From Chloroflexaceae bacterium (GTDB taxonomy: Bacteria; Chloroflexota; Chloroflexia; Chloroflexales; Chloroflexaceae): a DNA stretch of 13,289 nt. Within the stretch, counting starts at the first letter, position 1; each line of letters starts with the position of its first letter. Positions 6,584 to 13,289 of the stretch are shown one piece after another. The DNA lies in contig JAOACN010000426.1 in NCBI GenBank assembly GCA_026417815.1, forward strand, positions 1-13,289, read 5' to 3'. The notes beneath the pieces are model-generated. The model was not told the origin of the DNA. It did not search any database and was given only the letters and a program-made list of their open reading frames with translations. The position numbers and the translations under genes are program-made.

Positions 6584-6633
6584 CCTGGCAGGCAGGGGTG
6601 TGGGGAAAGCTGGTTTCCCCACACCCCTCCAGG
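6584..6633. repeat. Palindromic repeat, family A copy 3, at the sucB 3' end
   Basis: GGGGTGTGGGGAAA (6595-6608) and TTTCCCCACACCCC (6614-6627) form a perfect 14-base stem with loop GCTGG. An outer CCTGG/CCAGG (6584-6588, 6629-6633) extends it. It begins 7 bases after the sucB stop and probably serves as its 3' end or terminator hairpin, although no T-run follows. Its core is shared with the copies at 1835, 1931, 7805 and 11644. Confidence 0.7.
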
Positions 6634-6667
6634 CGGCCCGGTTCACGGGGCAACGACAGGGATCTTC

Positions 6668-6690
6668 CCGGGAGGACTGCCCACTCCCGG
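6668..6690 (-). terminator. Hairpin after the secreted-protein gene
   Basis: CCGGGAG (6668-6674) and CTCCCGG (6684-6690) form a 7-base stem with a 9-base loop, 13 bases past the stop codon at 6704. There is no T-tract on the minus strand, so termination is uncertain. The stem is related to the much better terminator stem at 11695-11721. Confidence 0.35.
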
Positions 6691-6703
6691 ACCCTCCCCA
6701 TCG

Positions 6704-7573
6704 CTACCTACCGTAGCGCCACTGGTAGTAGTGCAGGCCAACGTTGCCCATCTCGACGCGGAAGGCGGGCGGGTTGGCCGGGTTGTAGGTCAGCACGCGG
6801 CGCTCGAAGACCTGGAAGAGGACGGGCACCTCCTTGCCGCCGACCTTGGACTTGACCCAGTAGGCCCCGGTGACGGGCAGTCCGAAGACGAAGAGCGGAT
6901 CGTAGACCCGCCCGATCACGTTGCGTCCCCCCTCGGTGACCAGCCCCCGCTGATTCATAAAGTCAATAAAGACCTTCGCCACACCGTGGTTGTTGTCACC
7001 CAGCACCAGGATGGTGTTGGGGTCGTTGACGAAATCGTTGAAGCCGGTGATCGAACCATCGGGGTTGAGGAAGCCGGTTGCGGGCCGGCCCAGATCATTC
7101 GGGTTGACGGCGCCGGGGCTCTGGTAGACCGGCAGCAGATCGGCGTAGGTCGGGTACTGGCCCGGATCGCCGATGGCGCTGATGCGCGCGGGGCCGCGCT
7201 GCTCGAAGCGATTGTTGCCGAGCTGCAGCCGTCCGGTCATCATCTCAATGGGCAGCAGGCCATTGGTGACGTACCAGAGATTGTTGGGATTGGCGGTTGG
7301 ATCATTGATCTCCATGCGGCTCTTATCGAAGTACTGCACAGTGCGCAAACCATCAATGCCTTCGATGTACGGTTCGCGCATAATGCCGCTGATGGGCGCG
7401 GGGCCCCACGTCCAGGAGCGATCGGTCAGGCCCTGGGAGACAGGATAATCCTGGCGGGTCCAGACGCGCAGGAAGCTATCGTTGCCGATAGCGGGCGCGG
7501 CCAGCACGGGTTGCAGGGCCAGCAGGGCGGCGGCGAACACCGCGAACAGCGTGGCAACAATGGGCCGTTTCAT
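6704..7573 (-). CDS. Secreted protein of unknown function with a Chloroflexota-type C-terminal motif
   Basis: The frame is open as far as an ATG at 7792, but the start is placed at 7573. There AGGAGGTG precedes the ATG closely and the protein begins with a clear signal peptide (MKRPIVATLFAVFAAALLAL, then an A-A-P cleavage region near residue 26). The mature part of about 260 residues has no membrane segment and is rich in Asn, Gly, Pro and aromatics. No catalytic motif I know is visible. The C-terminal segment (FERRVLTYNPANPPAFRVEM, then GNVGLHYYQWRYG) is a pattern I recall at the C-terminus of many secreted proteins of Chloroflexus and Roseiflexus. NDPNTILVLGDNNHGVAKVF in the middle is also notable. 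A surface or extracellular role is inferred from the signal peptide only. It is monocistronic and convergent with sucB. Confidence 0.75.
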   Translation of the reverse strand: MKRPIVATLFAVFAAALLALQPVLAAPAIGNDSFLRVWTRQDYPVSQGLTDRSWTWGPAPISGIMREPYIEGIDGLRTVQYFDKSRMEINDPTANPNNLWYVTNGLLPIEMMTGRLQLGNNRFEQRGPARISAIGDPGQYPTYADLLPVYQSPGAVNPNDLGRPATGFLNPDGSITGFNDFVNDPNTILVLGDNNHGVAKVFIDFMNQRGLVTEGGRNVIGRVYDPLFVFGLPVTGAYWVKSKVGGKEVPVLFQVFERRVLTYNPANPPAFRVEMGNVGLHYYQWRYGR

Positions 7574-8195
7574 CGCACACCTCCTGAGGATGGATCTGGA
7601 TGCGCGCCGGTGGCGCGCACCGACCGGCCAGACTGGTTCCGATGGGGTCGCGATCGCCGGAACCTGAGCGATACCGCGGCCATGTTCAGCATAGCACCAG
7701 GGGGCCTCCATGGCGATCACAAACGCGGCATGCCTGTCTGATGAACAGGCAACAGGGGCGTGAGATCGGTGATAGGCAGGACCCGGCACCATTCAGGCAG
7801 GGGCGTGGGGAAACCAGGTTTCCCCACCCTTCTCCAACCGGCCACAACATACCCCCCCATGGTATGGGGACATGGGTGGTTTTCCCCACCCGATCAGGTA
7901 CGCGCATCACAACCCATTCTGAGCGTTGTGATCTCAGATCGATTCTGGCATACTTTCGATAAGCAGAAGTTTTGCGTTAGTTGATCGCGCCACGTGAGTG
8001 CGAAACGCCTTCCGGCAGGAAGGGTTACGTCCTCGAAGCAACCCTGCTTCTCCTTCACCGGTTGGAGAGGCATAGGGACGTGCGACCCCGCGCCTCCCCT
8101 GAGTGGTTCCCGCTCAGGAAGCGTAGCGAAAGGGTGCAGCGCGACGGCTGAGGCATGGGCGGTCGTCGGCGCCACGCGAAGGCGGTACGGCAGCG
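7574..8195. other. Intergenic stretch of about 620 bases with palindromes and no gene
   Basis: This holds the ribosome-binding site of the secreted-protein gene at its left end and the family A repeat at 7805-7827. Smaller dyads include CCCCAT/ATGGGG (7855-7869), CCTTCC/GGAAGG with a GGCA loop (8008-8023) and CCTGAG/CTCAGG (near 8097-8117). Short open frames across 7994-8190 look spurious. Part of the right half may be the upstream flank of the transposase remnant, but I could not identify an insertion-sequence end. Confidence 0.5.
7805..7827. repeat. Palindromic repeat, family A copy 4
   Basis: GTGGGGAAACC (7805-7815) and GGTTTCCCCAC (7817-7827) make a perfect 11-base palindrome around a single A. 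GCAGGGGC in front matches the flank of copy 3. It lies about 230 bases upstream of the secreted-protein start. Confidence 0.7.
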
Positions 8196-8753
8196 ATGGA
8201 GTTGACCGCGTCGCTCAAGGAGCTGCTGATCGAAACGGCGCGCAAGCTCAAGGGGCGCGATCGCCGGCGTTTTATGGCGCTCACCGTCAAGGAGCTGGGA
8301 CCGGGCGGCCAGCGTCTGGCCGAACGCGAACTGGGCTGGAGCCGGGTAACCATCCGCAAGGGCCTGCGCGAGCTTGAGGCAGGGGCAATTGACCTGGGCC
8401 CGCCTGCCGCACACGGACGGCACCGCGCCGAAGAGCGTCTGCCGCGGCTCCTGGCCGACATCTGCGCGCTAATTGAACAGCAGCGGCGCCTCGATCCCGA
8501 CCCGCAGTGCGTCAGCGACCAGCGCGTGGCCTGCCTGAGCGCGGCCGAGGTGCGCCGCCGCCTGATCAGCCACTTTGGCTATACCGATGACGAACTGCCC
8601 ACCGTCCAGACGATCGCCACCAAGCTCAAGAGCCTGGGCTACTACCCCCGGCGCTCGCTACACACCCAGACGCCGGTGTCGGCCTCCCGCGGATCGACAA
8701 CCCAAAAAACAACCTATCCCAGCTACTCCCCCTCCGATGGTATCGAAGGGTAG
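8196..8753 (+). pseudogene. Truncated and probably frameshifted transposase, ISAzo13-like
   Basis: The 185-residue frame resembles the N-terminal, DNA-binding part of ISAzo13-family transposases as I remember them. RFMALTVKELGPGGQRLAER (50-69 by approximate count) leads to LGWSRVTIRKGLRELEAG, a helix-turn-helix. SAAEVRRRLISHFGY and then PTVQTIATKLKSLGYYPRR follow. The DDE catalytic half is absent. Past about 8680 the frame stops looking like the family, whereas the next frame reads ADRQPKKQPIPAT (8689-8727). That resembles the KKIPETDAIF segment expected at that point, which suggests a frameshift followed by loss of the rest. It is a dead mobile-element fragment, next to an AT-richer stretch. 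If the family guess is wrong it is still a helix-turn-helix protein fragment. The start at 8196 is the first good ATG, without a clear ribosome-binding site. Confidence 0.6.
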
Positions 8754-9245
8754 TATTGCGTATCCCAATCATAAACCTCCTTGCACGATGGCAATATAAT
8801 CCGCCATTATAGTGCGAAGTTGGGATAATCCCTTCTTTTATGCTCAAAAGTTATCGGTATCTCCCGCGTAAAGTTGTCAACTCACAACTAAACACGGTGG
8901 ATGATGGTCTTGAAAAAGAATTTTCCCCTGGTATATTTCGGCTCAACGACGGTGCGGACACCAACCATTCATTGTGAAACGAATAACGCCGAAAAGGAAG
9001 GCTCCTGAAGGGGTATAATATCAAACCCCGTTCGCCAGTGTGCTTCCTTCTTCACGTGGAAGGGCGCTGACCCTTTCCCACTATCCTCTCGTGCACACAA
9101 ACGCGGCGGATTTGATATAACTCCGACAGGATCGGCCGCTCCGGGACCACGTTAGCGAGGGCGCAGCAGCGAACTGGCATGGTTTCGTGTGGGAATCTAC
9201 TCGGGAAGTGGCGACAAACGGTAATGCAACGAAGGAGCAGAGGTT
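8754..9245 (+). other. AT-richer intergenic stretch upstream of the redox operon
   Basis: No gene is supported. G+C is about 40% over 8761-8940, far below the rest of the window. Inverted repeats are TATCCCAA (8761-8768) with TTGGGATA (8820-8827), and AGTTGT (8872-8877) with ACAACT (8884-8889). Nested AAGGAAG (8994-9000) with CTTCCTT (9043-9049) encloses GGGGT/ACCCC (9010-9029). A further stem runs from GTGGAAGGG (9056-9064) to CCCTTTCCCAC. The nested stems may form a leader for the operon at 9246 or be the remains of a mobile element end. A TATAAT (9014-9019) sits inside the loop, without a -35 box. Confidence 0.45.
9113..9121 (+). promoter_or_regulatory. Possible extended -10 for the redox operon
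   Basis: TGA followed by TATAAC fits an extended -10 about 125 bases before the ATG at 9246. No -35 box is visible. An alternative -10, TATAAT, lies at 9014-9019. The choice between them is not settled by the sequence. Confidence 0.25.
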
Positions 9246-10763
9246 ATGGAAGGTGAGCTGAAGGCATTCGTCGAGTCCCTTGAGCGCAACATGACCCCGG
9301 AAGACGTAATTACGCTCGAAGCCTGCATGGACTGCAAGCTGTGCGGTCATGCCTGCGCCTGGTACCTCGCGACCGGCGATGAGAAGCTCCACCCGACCTA
9401 CAAAACCGAACTCATCCGCGATGTGTACCACTCGTACATGACCCTGGAGGGCCGTGTCGCCACCGCGCTTGGGCTGCGTAAGGCGCCGACCCTTGAGGAT
9501 GTCCGCGAACGGATGCAGGCGTTCTGGCAGTGTACCGCCTGCGGCCGCTGTACCCTGACCTGCCCGCTCGGATTGAGCACCCGGCGCGTGGTGCGCCTCG
9601 CGCGGGCGGCCTATACCGACGCCGGTCTCAGCCTTGCCAATCCTACAATCAAGTCCATCGTTGAGAACACCGACAATCTGCGGCACAGCTTTGGCCTGAC
9701 CATCCCGCAGGTCATCGGCCGCGTTGGCCTGTTCCTCCAGAATGAGGGCATTGAGGTGCCCGTGGATGTGCACGGCGCCGATATGCTCTTCGTGTGTCCG
9801 GCCGCCGGTAATACCAAGATCCCCGATTATGGGATCAAGCTGGTCAAGATCCTCAACGCCGCCGGGGTGAGCTACACCGTCTCGCCGCGCGTGGTTGACA
9901 CCGGCACCGAGATTGACCACATCGCTGTGCATCACAAACTGTCACGAGTGATGCTGGAGGAGTGGGAGGAGGAGGCGGATCGGCTGGGCGTCAAGCAGAT
10001 CCTGCTGGTGGAATGCGGGTGCGATGTCCGCACCCTCTACGCCGAGGCCTCCGAGGCCCTCGGCCGGCCCCTCAAGTACCCGGTGGTCAGCGTGGACGCG
10101 CTGATGCTGGAGCTGATCAAGGATGGCCGCCTGCCGGTCGAACCGCTGAACACCCGCATTACCCTGCACGACCCCTGCTACGCCACGCGCCTCTCCGGTC
10201 TGGGCGAGATCTTCCGCGAGATCCTGAGCTACGTCACCACCGACTTCGTGGAGATGACGCCCAACCGCGAGTACAACTACTGCTGCAACGGCGGGGCGGG
10301 TGGCATGCGCCTGCCTGAGAACACCGAGCTGCGGCGCAAGATCTCGGTGCTGAAGGCCAACCAGATCCAGCTCACGGGCGCGCAGTGCGTGACCACGCCC
10401 TGCGTGGTCTGCTCGCTGTCGCTGGAGGACACCTGCAACGTCTACGGGCTGGCACAGCCGGGCGAGCGGATGGTGCAGGTGCTGTTCGAAGTGGTCTACG
10501 ACGCGATGGAGCAGGCCCTGGCCCGCCGCGGCGAACTCGACCGGATGTACATGCCTGCCGAGTTGATCGGACGGGACCCGGACTTCTTCGACGCCCACAG
10601 CATGGGGGGGCGCCTGGCGATGCTGGCGTACCAGCCTGACTTCGGCGAGCTGGTGACCTGGCTGGAGCAGGACCCGATCGTCAAGCGTTTTGCCGCCACG
10701 CACCCGAGCGTAATGGAGCAACTGCGTGGCCTGCGCGAGCTGGCCGAGTGCCCGAACTGCTGA
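9246..10763 (+). CDS. HdrD/DsrK/TmcB-like iron-sulfur redox protein
   Basis: The 505-residue cytoplasmic-type protein has two ferredoxin-like cluster motifs. C27, C30, C33 and C37 (CMDCKLCGHAC) form the first. C96, C99, C102 and C106 (CTACGRCTLTCP) form the second. A cysteine-rich CCG domain follows: HDPC311, then YCC (C346, C347) NGGAGG, then C386 and C389. This is the layout of the catalytic subunit of heterodisulfide-reductase-like enzymes. The first CCG half is degenerate: only C184 (LFVCPAAGN) and C257/C259 (ECGCD) remain. A tail of about 90 residues beyond residue 415 ends in CPNC. AAGGAG (9232-9237) serves the ATG. The next gene begins 20 bases after the stop and encodes a matching membrane subunit, so the pair probably forms a quinone-linked complex. 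True heterodisulfide activity is unlikely without a methanogen context. The substrate is unknown; the family assignment is firm. Confidence 0.85.
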   Translation: MEGELKAFVESLERNMTPEDVITLEACMDCKLCGHACAWYLATGDEKLHPTYKTELIRDVYHSYMTLEGRVATALGLRKAPTLEDVRERMQAFWQCTACGRCTLTCPLGLSTRRVVRLARAAYTDAGLSLANPTIKSIVENTDNLRHSFGLTIPQVIGRVGLFLQNEGIEVPVDVHGADMLFVCPAAGNTKIPDYGIKLVKILNAAGVSYTVSPRVVDTGTEIDHIAVHHKLSRVMLEEWEEEADRLGVKQILLVECGCDVRTLYAEASEALGRPLKYPVVSVDALMLELIKDGRLPVEPLNTRITLHDPCYATRLSGLGEIFREILSYVTTDFVEMTPNREYNYCCNGGAGGMRLPENTELRRKISVLKANQIQLTGAQCVTTPCVVCSLSLEDTCNVYGLAQPGERMVQVLFEVVYDAMEQALARRGELDRMYMPAELIGRDPDFFDAHSMGGRLAMLAYQPDFGELVTWLEQDPIVKRFAATHPSVMEQLRGLRELAECPNC

Positions 10764-10783
10764 CAAAGGAAGGAGGCCCCGCG

Positions 10784-11605
10784 ATGCTCATCACTATTCT
10801 GGACATCGTTGCGCCCATCGTCTTCACGATCTTTCTGATCGGGTTGGGATTGCGTCTGGGCCGCCTGCTCAAGGCCCTGCTGTTCCGCCAGCACTTCCGT
10901 GGCGTGACCCCCAACTTCGTGGGCGCCCCGCCGCGCATGCCGCTGGGCGCGGCGCTCAAGGCGGTGCTGCTCGGTCCGTTCGCCCACTTCCACCGCAAAT
11001 CCAACTCGCTCTGGGGCTACGGCCTGATCGCCTACCACATCGCCATCATCACCGAGGTCACCGGCTATACCCTCTCGGCGCTGATCCTGGGCGCGCGCCT
11101 GCTGGCGGGCCAGCCCCTGCCCGACGTGGCCCGGCACCTCGAACACAGCTACAACACCAGTCCCTCCAACCTGCTGGCGATTGTCTTCGGGAACGGTGAG
11201 GCGCTACAGTCCCACTTCCTCTTCGGCAGCCTGGCGCCGCTCTTCGTCGGCGTGACCTGGGTGGCGGTCGGCTTTGCCGTGGTCGGGAACATGGCCCTGA
11301 TGATCACCCTGCTGCGCCGGCGCAGCTCGGCGATCGTCGCCGATATGGACGAGGCGTCGCGGGGCGTGCGCGTCGCCGGGCGCCGGCCCTGGGACCGCAT
11401 GCTCGTGCGGGCGCTGATCTTCTGCATCATCTGGACGGAGCTGTTCGCGCGGCTGGAACTTGTGCCGGGGATCGTGTTCGTGCACGCAGCGCTCGGTCTG
11501 GCGCTCTTTACACTCTTCCCCTTCACCTACCTCTTCCATATGGTGTACGGCTTCTTCGCCGTGGCCGTGGCCACCCGCCGGCGGATGGTGGGGACGATTG
11601 CGTAA
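10784..11605 (+). CDS. DsrM/HdrE/NarI-like membrane subunit, probable b-type cytochrome
   Basis: The start at ATG 10784 is supported by AGGAGG at 10771-10776. An in-frame ATG at 10748 lies inside the previous gene and is less likely. The 273-residue protein has about five hydrophobic spans, near residues 5-28, 76-105, 145-177, 207-222 and 228-262. Histidines in or beside them could bind heme b: H85 (IAYHIAI), H144 (SHFLFG), H234 (FVHAALG) and H252 (LFHMVYG). H68 and H70 lie in the preceding loop. The pattern resembles the gamma subunit of respiratory nitrate reductase and its relatives in DsrMK, HdrDE and Tmc complexes. These move electrons between menaquinone and the Fe-S subunit. Exact heme ligands cannot be fixed from one sequence. 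It is translationally close to the Fe-S gene, which supports a two-subunit complex. Confidence 0.8.
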   Translation: MLITILDIVAPIVFTIFLIGLGLRLGRLLKALLFRQHFRGVTPNFVGAPPRMPLGAALKAVLLGPFAHFHRKSNSLWGYGLIAYHIAIITEVTGYTLSALILGARLLAGQPLPDVARHLEHSYNTSPSNLLAIVFGNGEALQSHFLFGSLAPLFVGVTWVAVGFAVVGNMALMITLLRRRSSAIVADMDEASRGVRVAGRRPWDRMLVRALIFCIIWTELFARLELVPGIVFVHAALGLALFTLFPFTYLFHMVYGFFAVAVATRRRMVGTIA

Positions 11606-11606
11606 G

Positions 11607-11628
11607 TTGGGAGGACTTCGCCCTCTCA
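11607..11628. repeat. Palindromic repeat, family B copy 3 (diverged)
   Basis: TGGGAGG pairs with CCCTCTCA, allowing one G-T pair, around a loop containing CTTCG. It begins directly after the stop codon at 11605 and precedes a family A copy, as at 1892/1931. Confidence 0.5.
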
Positions 11629-11643
11629 GCCCCCCACCAGGGA

Positions 11644-11676
11644 GGGGTTTGGGGAAACCAGGTTTCCCCAATCCCC
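11644..11676. repeat. Palindromic repeat, family A copy 5
   Basis: GGGGTTTGGGGAAACC (11644-11659) and GGTTTCCCCAATCCCC (11661-11676) pair with one mismatch around a single A. This is the same core as 7805-7827. It lies between the convergent ends of the redox operon and aconitase genes. Confidence 0.7.
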
Positions 11677-11687
11677 TGCGGGACGCG

Positions 11688-11721
11688 AAAAAGGGTCCGG
11701 GAGGGCGAAACCCTCCCGGAC
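11688..11721 (-). terminator. Intrinsic terminator of the aconitase gene
   Basis: Read on the minus strand, GTCCGGGAGGG (11721-11711) pairs perfectly with CCCTCCCGGAC (11705-11695) over 11 bases with a 5-base loop. CC and then five T's follow (complement of the A-run 11688-11692). It lies 25 bases past the aconitase stop codon at 11747. This is the only hairpin in the window with the full intrinsic-terminator layout. Confidence 0.75.
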
Positions 11722-11746
11722 GCTCCCATCCACGGCCTGCCTACAC

Positions 11747-13289
11747 TCACCGGGTTGGCTGCTTCGACTCCGCCAGGAGCTGGCGCAGCACGTACTGCAA
11801 GATGCCGCCGTGGATGTAGTACTGCAGCTCCTGGGGCGTATCAATCCGGGCGATCACCTCGAAGGTCCTGACCGTGCCATCGTCGCCGGTCGCGCGCACC
11901 GTAAGCGTCCGTCCACCGGCAAACCCCGACGCCACGGCCTCCTGGAGGCCAAGAATGTCGTAGACCTCGCGCCCGGTCAGGCCAAGGCTATCGGCGCTCT
12001 CCCCGGGCTTGAATTGCAGCGGCAGGATGCCCATGCCGACCAGGTTCGAGCGGTGGATGCGCTCAAAGCTCTCGGCAATCACCGCCTTGATGCCCTGGAG
12101 GTATGGCCCTTTGGCGGCCCAGTCGCGGCTGGAGCCGGAGCCATACTCCTTGCCGGCAATGACCAGCAGCGGCGTCCCGTCGGCCCTGTAGCGCATCGCT
12201 GCGTCGTAGATGGAGAGGATCTCGCCGGTGGGCAGGTAGGGGGCAAACCCGCCCTCGGTGCCGGGGGCCAGGCGGTTCCGCAGGCGCACATTGGCGAAGG
12301 TGCCGCGCACCATCACCTCGTCGTTGCCGCGGCGCGACCCGTAGCTGTTGAAGTCTTTCGGCTCGATGCCGCGCTCGATCAGGTAGCGGCCGGCGGGCGA
12401 ACTGGCTTTGATGCTTCCCGCGGGCGAGATGTGGTCGGTGGTGATGCTATCGCCGAGCAGAGCCAGCACCCGCGCGCCCTCGATCGCGGGCGCCCGCGCG
12501 GGCGGCTCCTCGGGCATCTGGTCGAAATAGGGCGGTCGCCGCACATAGGTGCTCTGCGGGTCCCAGGCAAAGCGGTCGCCGGTCGGCACGTCCAGGTTCT
12601 CCCAGTGCTCGTCGCCGACGAAGATCTGCGCGTAGCTGCGCTGGAACATCTCCGATTGGATCGCCGCGTCAATCGTCTGCTGGATCTCCGCGTGGCTCGG
12701 CCAGATATCCTTGAGGAACACCGGCTGGCCATCGGCGCCCACACCCAGGGGCTCGCTGGTCAGGTCAATGTCAATGCGCCCGGCCAGGGCAAAGGCCACC
12801 ACCAGCGGCGGGCTCATTAAGAAGTTGGCCTTGACCTCCGACTGCACGCGGCCCTCGAAGTTGCGGTTCCCCGAGAGCACCGAGGCGACCACCAGGTTGC
12901 CCTGCTCGACCGCCTGTGAGACCGGCTCGGGCAAGGGGCCGGAGTTGCCGATGCAGGTGGTGCACCCGTAGCCGACGGTGTTGAAGCGCAACTGGTTGAG
13001 GTACGGGGTCAGCCCGGCGCGGTCGAGGTACTCGGTCACCACCTTGGAGCCGGGGGCGAGCGAGGTCTTCACCCAGGGCCTGACCCGCAGCCCCTTCTCG
13101 ACGGCCTTTTTGGCCAGGAGACCGGCGCCGACCATCACCGAGGGGTTCGAGGTGTTGGTACAACTGGTAATGGCGGCAATCACCACCGCGCCGTGGCCCA
13201 GCTCAACCGTCTCGCCGTCAATGGTGCAGGGCACGCGGGCCTGCAACGCGGCAGGGTCAACCTCGCCCTTCGGGCTGAGGATGCCGGGG
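11747..13289 (-). CDS. acnA: Aconitate hydratase A, C-terminal part
   Basis: The frame runs in from the right edge, so about the first 400 residues are outside. A TTG at 13246 is internal, because PGILSPKGEVDPAA precedes it in frame and belongs to the protein. About 513 residues are present. The enzyme interconverts citrate and isocitrate in the TCA cycle using a 4Fe-4S cluster. The three cluster cysteines are visible: one in TSCTNTSNP (about residue 43 of the fragment) and two in YGCTTCIGNSG (about 109 and 112). Further family marks are SGNRNFEGR, SYGSRRGNDEVM and GKEYGSGSSRDWAAKG in the swivel domain, and FERIHRSNLVGMGILPL near the end. This is the AcnA/IRP1 type and not AcnB. The chain ends in ESKQPTR and is followed by a good terminator. 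Confidence 0.95.
   Translation of the reverse strand, partial: PGILSPKGEVDPAALQARVPCTIDGETVELGHGAVVIAAITSCTNTSNPSVMVGAGLLAKKAVEKGLRVRPWVKTSLAPGSKVVTEYLDRAGLTPYLNQLRFNTVGYGCTTCIGNSGPLPEPVSQAVEQGNLVVASVLSGNRNFEGRVQSEVKANFLMSPPLVVAFALAGRIDIDLTSEPLGVGADGQPVFLKDIWPSHAEIQQTIDAAIQSEMFQRSYAQIFVGDEHWENLDVPTGDRFAWDPQSTYVRRPPYFDQMPEEPPARAPAIEGARVLALLGDSITTDHISPAGSIKASSPAGRYLIERGIEPKDFNSYGSRRGNDEVMVRGTFANVRLRNRLAPGTEGGFAPYLPTGEILSIYDAAMRYRADGTPLLVIAGKEYGSGSSRDWAAKGPYLQGIKAVIAESFERIHRSNLVGMGILPLQFKPGESADSLGLTGREVYDILGLQEAVASGFAGGRTLTVRATGDDGTVRTFEVIARIDTPQELQYYIHGGILQYVLRQLLAESKQPTR

Noticed and set aside
6731..7741. Plus-strand open frame of 336 codons opposite the secreted-protein gene
   Set aside because: The minus-strand gene has a signal peptide and strong ribosome-binding site; this frame has neither domain nor start signal.
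1848..11676. Recurrent peptide-like strings such as GNLVSP and GxPGFP in short frames
   Set aside because: They are translations of the family A palindrome in different frames, not a protein motif.

Overview
The window is GC-rich, roughly two thirds G+C by eye, and densely coding. Its gene content suits a filamentous phototrophic or related aerobic bacterium of the Chloroflexota, most likely Chloroflexales. The best lineage clue is a secreted protein at 6704-7573 whose C-terminal motif I recall from secreted proteins of that phylum. Assignment is from remembered protein similarity only, and the genus is not determined.

Layout. The window opens with the 5' part of a membrane-anchored protein gene on the minus strand (1-352). 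About 515 bases without a clear gene follow. They hold a cluster of short dyads and several strong hairpins, and they lead into a gene for a 59-residue single-span membrane protein (868-1047, plus). A PdeM-type phosphoesterase lies on the minus strand (1168-1830). A repeat-rich divergent region (1831-2337) follows, with a plausible extended -10 promoter for sucA.

Central metabolism. sucA (2338-5139) and sucB (5299-6576) encode the E1 and E2 subunits of the 2-oxoglutarate dehydrogenase complex. The E3 subunit is not here. The right edge carries the C-terminal part of an aconitase A gene (11747-13289, minus), with a good intrinsic terminator after it. Two steps of the oxidative TCA cycle therefore lie close together but on opposite strands.

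Respiratory module. 9246-10763 and 10784-11605 form a two-gene operon. The first product is an HdrD/DsrK/TmcB-like iron-sulfur protein. The second is a DsrM/HdrE/NarI-like multi-span membrane protein, probably a b-type cytochrome. Together they look like a menaquinone-linked membrane redox complex. The electron donor or acceptor cannot be read from the window.

Accessory DNA. Between the secreted-protein gene and the redox operon lies a broken transposase (8196-8753) beside a stretch of only about 40% G+C (8761-8940). Nearly every gene boundary carries one of three families of palindromic repeats. The clearest has the core GGGGAAACCnGGTTTCCCC and occurs five times. These repeats and the structured leader are the least explained parts of the window. 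I see no CRISPR array, tRNA, rRNA or recognisable defence or biosynthetic cluster.
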